This document shows, piece by piece, positions 5,147 through 6,396 of a stretch of 6,396 nt of DNA. This DNA comes from JBIOJM01 sp044450785. Lineage in GTDB: Bacteria > Planctomycetota > Planctomycetia > Isosphaerales > Isosphaeraceae. The notes beneath the pieces were generated by a model. It saw nothing but the letters and a program-made list of their open reading frames with translations. It was not told the DNA's origin and ran no database searches. Made by a program: the position numbers and the translations under genes. Each line of letters starts with the position of its first letter. The stretch's first letter is position 1. Location: contig JBIOJM010000458.1 in the NCBI GenBank assembly GCA_044450785.1, forward strand, positions 1 through 6,396. Direction: 5' to 3'.

Positions 5147-6319
5147 GTGCAGCAGAACGACAGTTACTTGTTCACAAGCGAATCGGTCTCGATGGGCCAC
5201 CCCGACAAGATGGCCGACCAGATTTCCGACGGCATCCTGGATGCCATCCTGGAGCTGGATCCGTATGCGCGGGTCGCCTGCGAAACCCTGCTCACCACGG
5301 GGCTTGTTTGCGTGGCGGGCGAGATCACGACCAAGGCAATGGTCGATTATCCGGCGATCGTTCGTGAGATCGTCCGCGAAATCGGCTACACCTCGAGCGA
5401 AATGGGCTTCGACGCCTCGACCTGCGCCGTCATCGTCGCCCTGGGCAAGCAGTCGCCCGACATTGCACTGGGCGTTGACGAAGACAGCTCGCGGGGCAAG
5501 GACATCGGTGCCGGCGACCAGGGGATGATGTTCGGCTTCGCCTGCAATGAGACCCCCGAGCTGATGCCGCTGCCCATCGCACTGGCACACCGGATCATTA
5601 GCCGCCTCACCGCGTTGCGGAAGGATGGCACGATTCCGTGGCTCCGGCCCGATTCGAAGAGCCAGGTGACGATCGAATACGACGGCTATACCCCGGTCCG
5701 CGTCGATACCGTGGTTGTCTCGACACAGCACGATCCCCGGGTCACGCATGCCGAGATCGTCAAGACGATCACGAATCAGGTCATCAAACCGGTCTTGCCG
5801 TCGGAGCTGACCAACGATTCGATCACGTACCATGTCAACCCGACCGGGAAATTCGTGATCGGCGGTCCTTACGGCGATTCAGGGGTAACCGGGCGCAAGA
5901 TCATCGTCGACACGTATGGCGGCATGGGCCGGCACGGCGGCGGCGCGTTCAGCGGCAAGGACCCAACAAAGGTCGACCGCTCGGCCGCCTACATGGCCCG
6001 CCATGTGGCCAAGAACGTCGTGGCCGCGGGTCTGGCCGAGCGGTGCGAGATCCAGCTCGCCTATGCGATCGGCGTCTCCGAGCCGGTGAGCGTCCACATC
6101 GACACCCAGGGAACCGGGACTTTGCCCGACATGCTGATCGCCGAGCTGGTGCGCCGCCATTTTCGGCTCAATCCCTCGGGCATCATCAAATACCTCGACC
6201 TGCGACGGCCAATCTACCGCAAGACGGCCAGCGGCGGTCACTTCGGTCGTTCAGAGCCCGAGTTCACCTGGGAGAAGACCGACCGCGTCGAGAATTTGAA
6301 AACCGCCGCCGGAAAGTAG
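5147..6319 (+). CDS. metK: S-adenosylmethionine synthetase (methionine adenosyltransferase)
   Basis: This cytoplasmic enzyme joins ATP and L-methionine to give S-adenosylmethionine with release of phosphate and diphosphate (EC 2.5.1.6), supplying methyl groups to the cell. The 390-residue product has the full family length. GHPDK sits at 17-21 (H18 and D20 fit the catalytic His and metal-binding Asp), the signature GAGDQGMMFG at 121-130, LRPDSKSQ at 167-173 with K171, YGDSGVTGRKIIVDTYGG at 242-259 with D244, R250 and K251, and the second signature GGGAFSGKDPTKVDRSAAY at 264-282 with K271 and K275. Nothing essential is missing, so it should be active. The start is GTG at 5147, since GGAGG lies 9 nt upstream and the residue count to GHPDK fits the family. 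It follows a 239-bp non-coding leader with possible switch structure and stands apart from the upstream Uma2 transcript. Confidence 0.97.
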   Translation: MQQNDSYLFTSESVSMGHPDKMADQISDGILDAILELDPYARVACETLLTTGLVCVAGEITTKAMVDYPAIVREIVREIGYTSSEMGFDASTCAVIVALGKQSPDIALGVDEDSSRGKDIGAGDQGMMFGFACNETPELMPLPIALAHRIISRLTALRKDGTIPWLRPDSKSQVTIEYDGYTPVRVDTVVVSTQHDPRVTHAEIVKTITNQVIKPVLPSELTNDSITYHVNPTGKFVIGGPYGDSGVTGRKIIVDTYGGMGRHGGGAFSGKDPTKVDRSAAYMARHVAKNVVAAGLAERCEIQLAYAIGVSEPVSVHIDTQGTGTLPDMLIAELVRRHFRLNPSGIIKYLDLRRPIYRKTASGGHFGRSEPEFTWEKTDRVENLKTAAGK

Positions 6320-6396
6320 TGCCCGGCGAAAGGCTGCGGAAAATATTACCCCGGCACGAAAGAGGATCACGCGAACCGTAGGACGGATTGCCAATC
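6320..6396. other. Non-coding end of window downstream of metK
   Basis: These 77 bases hold no supported gene. A weak inverted repeat GTGCC (6319-6323) / GGCAC (6353-6357), extended by two pairs after a mismatch, overlaps the last base of the metK stop codon but has a 23-nt loop and no T-tract, so no terminator is called. Confidence 0.5.

Noticed and set aside
6319..6357. Inverted repeat after metK as an intrinsic terminator
   Set aside because: Only five contiguous pairs, a 23-nt loop and no following T-tract.

Overview
The window is GC-rich bacterial DNA and reads like a planctomycete chromosome, probably Isosphaeraceae-like. This placement is an inference. It rests on tandem Uma2-family nuclease genes, a GlpG-type rhomboid protein with an N-terminal cytoplasmic domain beginning 'RQIGTLPKT', a sugar isomerase/epimerase-type TIM-barrel protein, and a protein I recognise only loosely as planctomycete-like. 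There are no tRNA or rRNA genes, CRISPR arrays or insertion sequences.

Left part (1-2194, minus strand): three genes point leftward, in transcription order a rhomboid intramembrane protease (2194-1289), a xylose-isomerase-like sugar isomerase/epimerase (1271-351) and the N-terminal 82 codons of a family 2 glycosyltransferase (246 to the window edge). The first two are 17 nt apart and look co-transcribed. The gap before the glycosyltransferase holds a four-unit 7-bp tandem repeat. It can base-pair in several registers with the end of the isomerase gene.

Middle (2195-4907): a 247-bp divergent intergenic region carries a plausible extended -10 promoter for the plus-strand genes. These are two tandem Uma2-family genes (2442-3170 and 3207-3923), then an unrecognised protein (3975-4907) ending in an Asp-Thr repeat tail encoded by a GACACA/GACACC microsatellite. 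The Uma2 pair is a tandem duplication with mosaic divergence: ends 83-88% identical, centre about 56%. The second unit lacks the promoter, so all three genes probably form one transcript.

Right part (4908-6396): a 239-bp leader holds a composite hairpin with a T-rich tail, a weak promoter candidate and a structured element. It precedes a complete metK (GTG start at 5147, strong Shine-Dalgarno), which makes S-adenosylmethionine. The element can fold either as a closed 8-bp stem or as a helix that sequesters the metK ribosome binding site, and its 5' arm contains CGAGGAGCG, which recalls the SAH riboswitch core. This leader is the most interesting regulatory candidate here. The last 77 bases show no gene.
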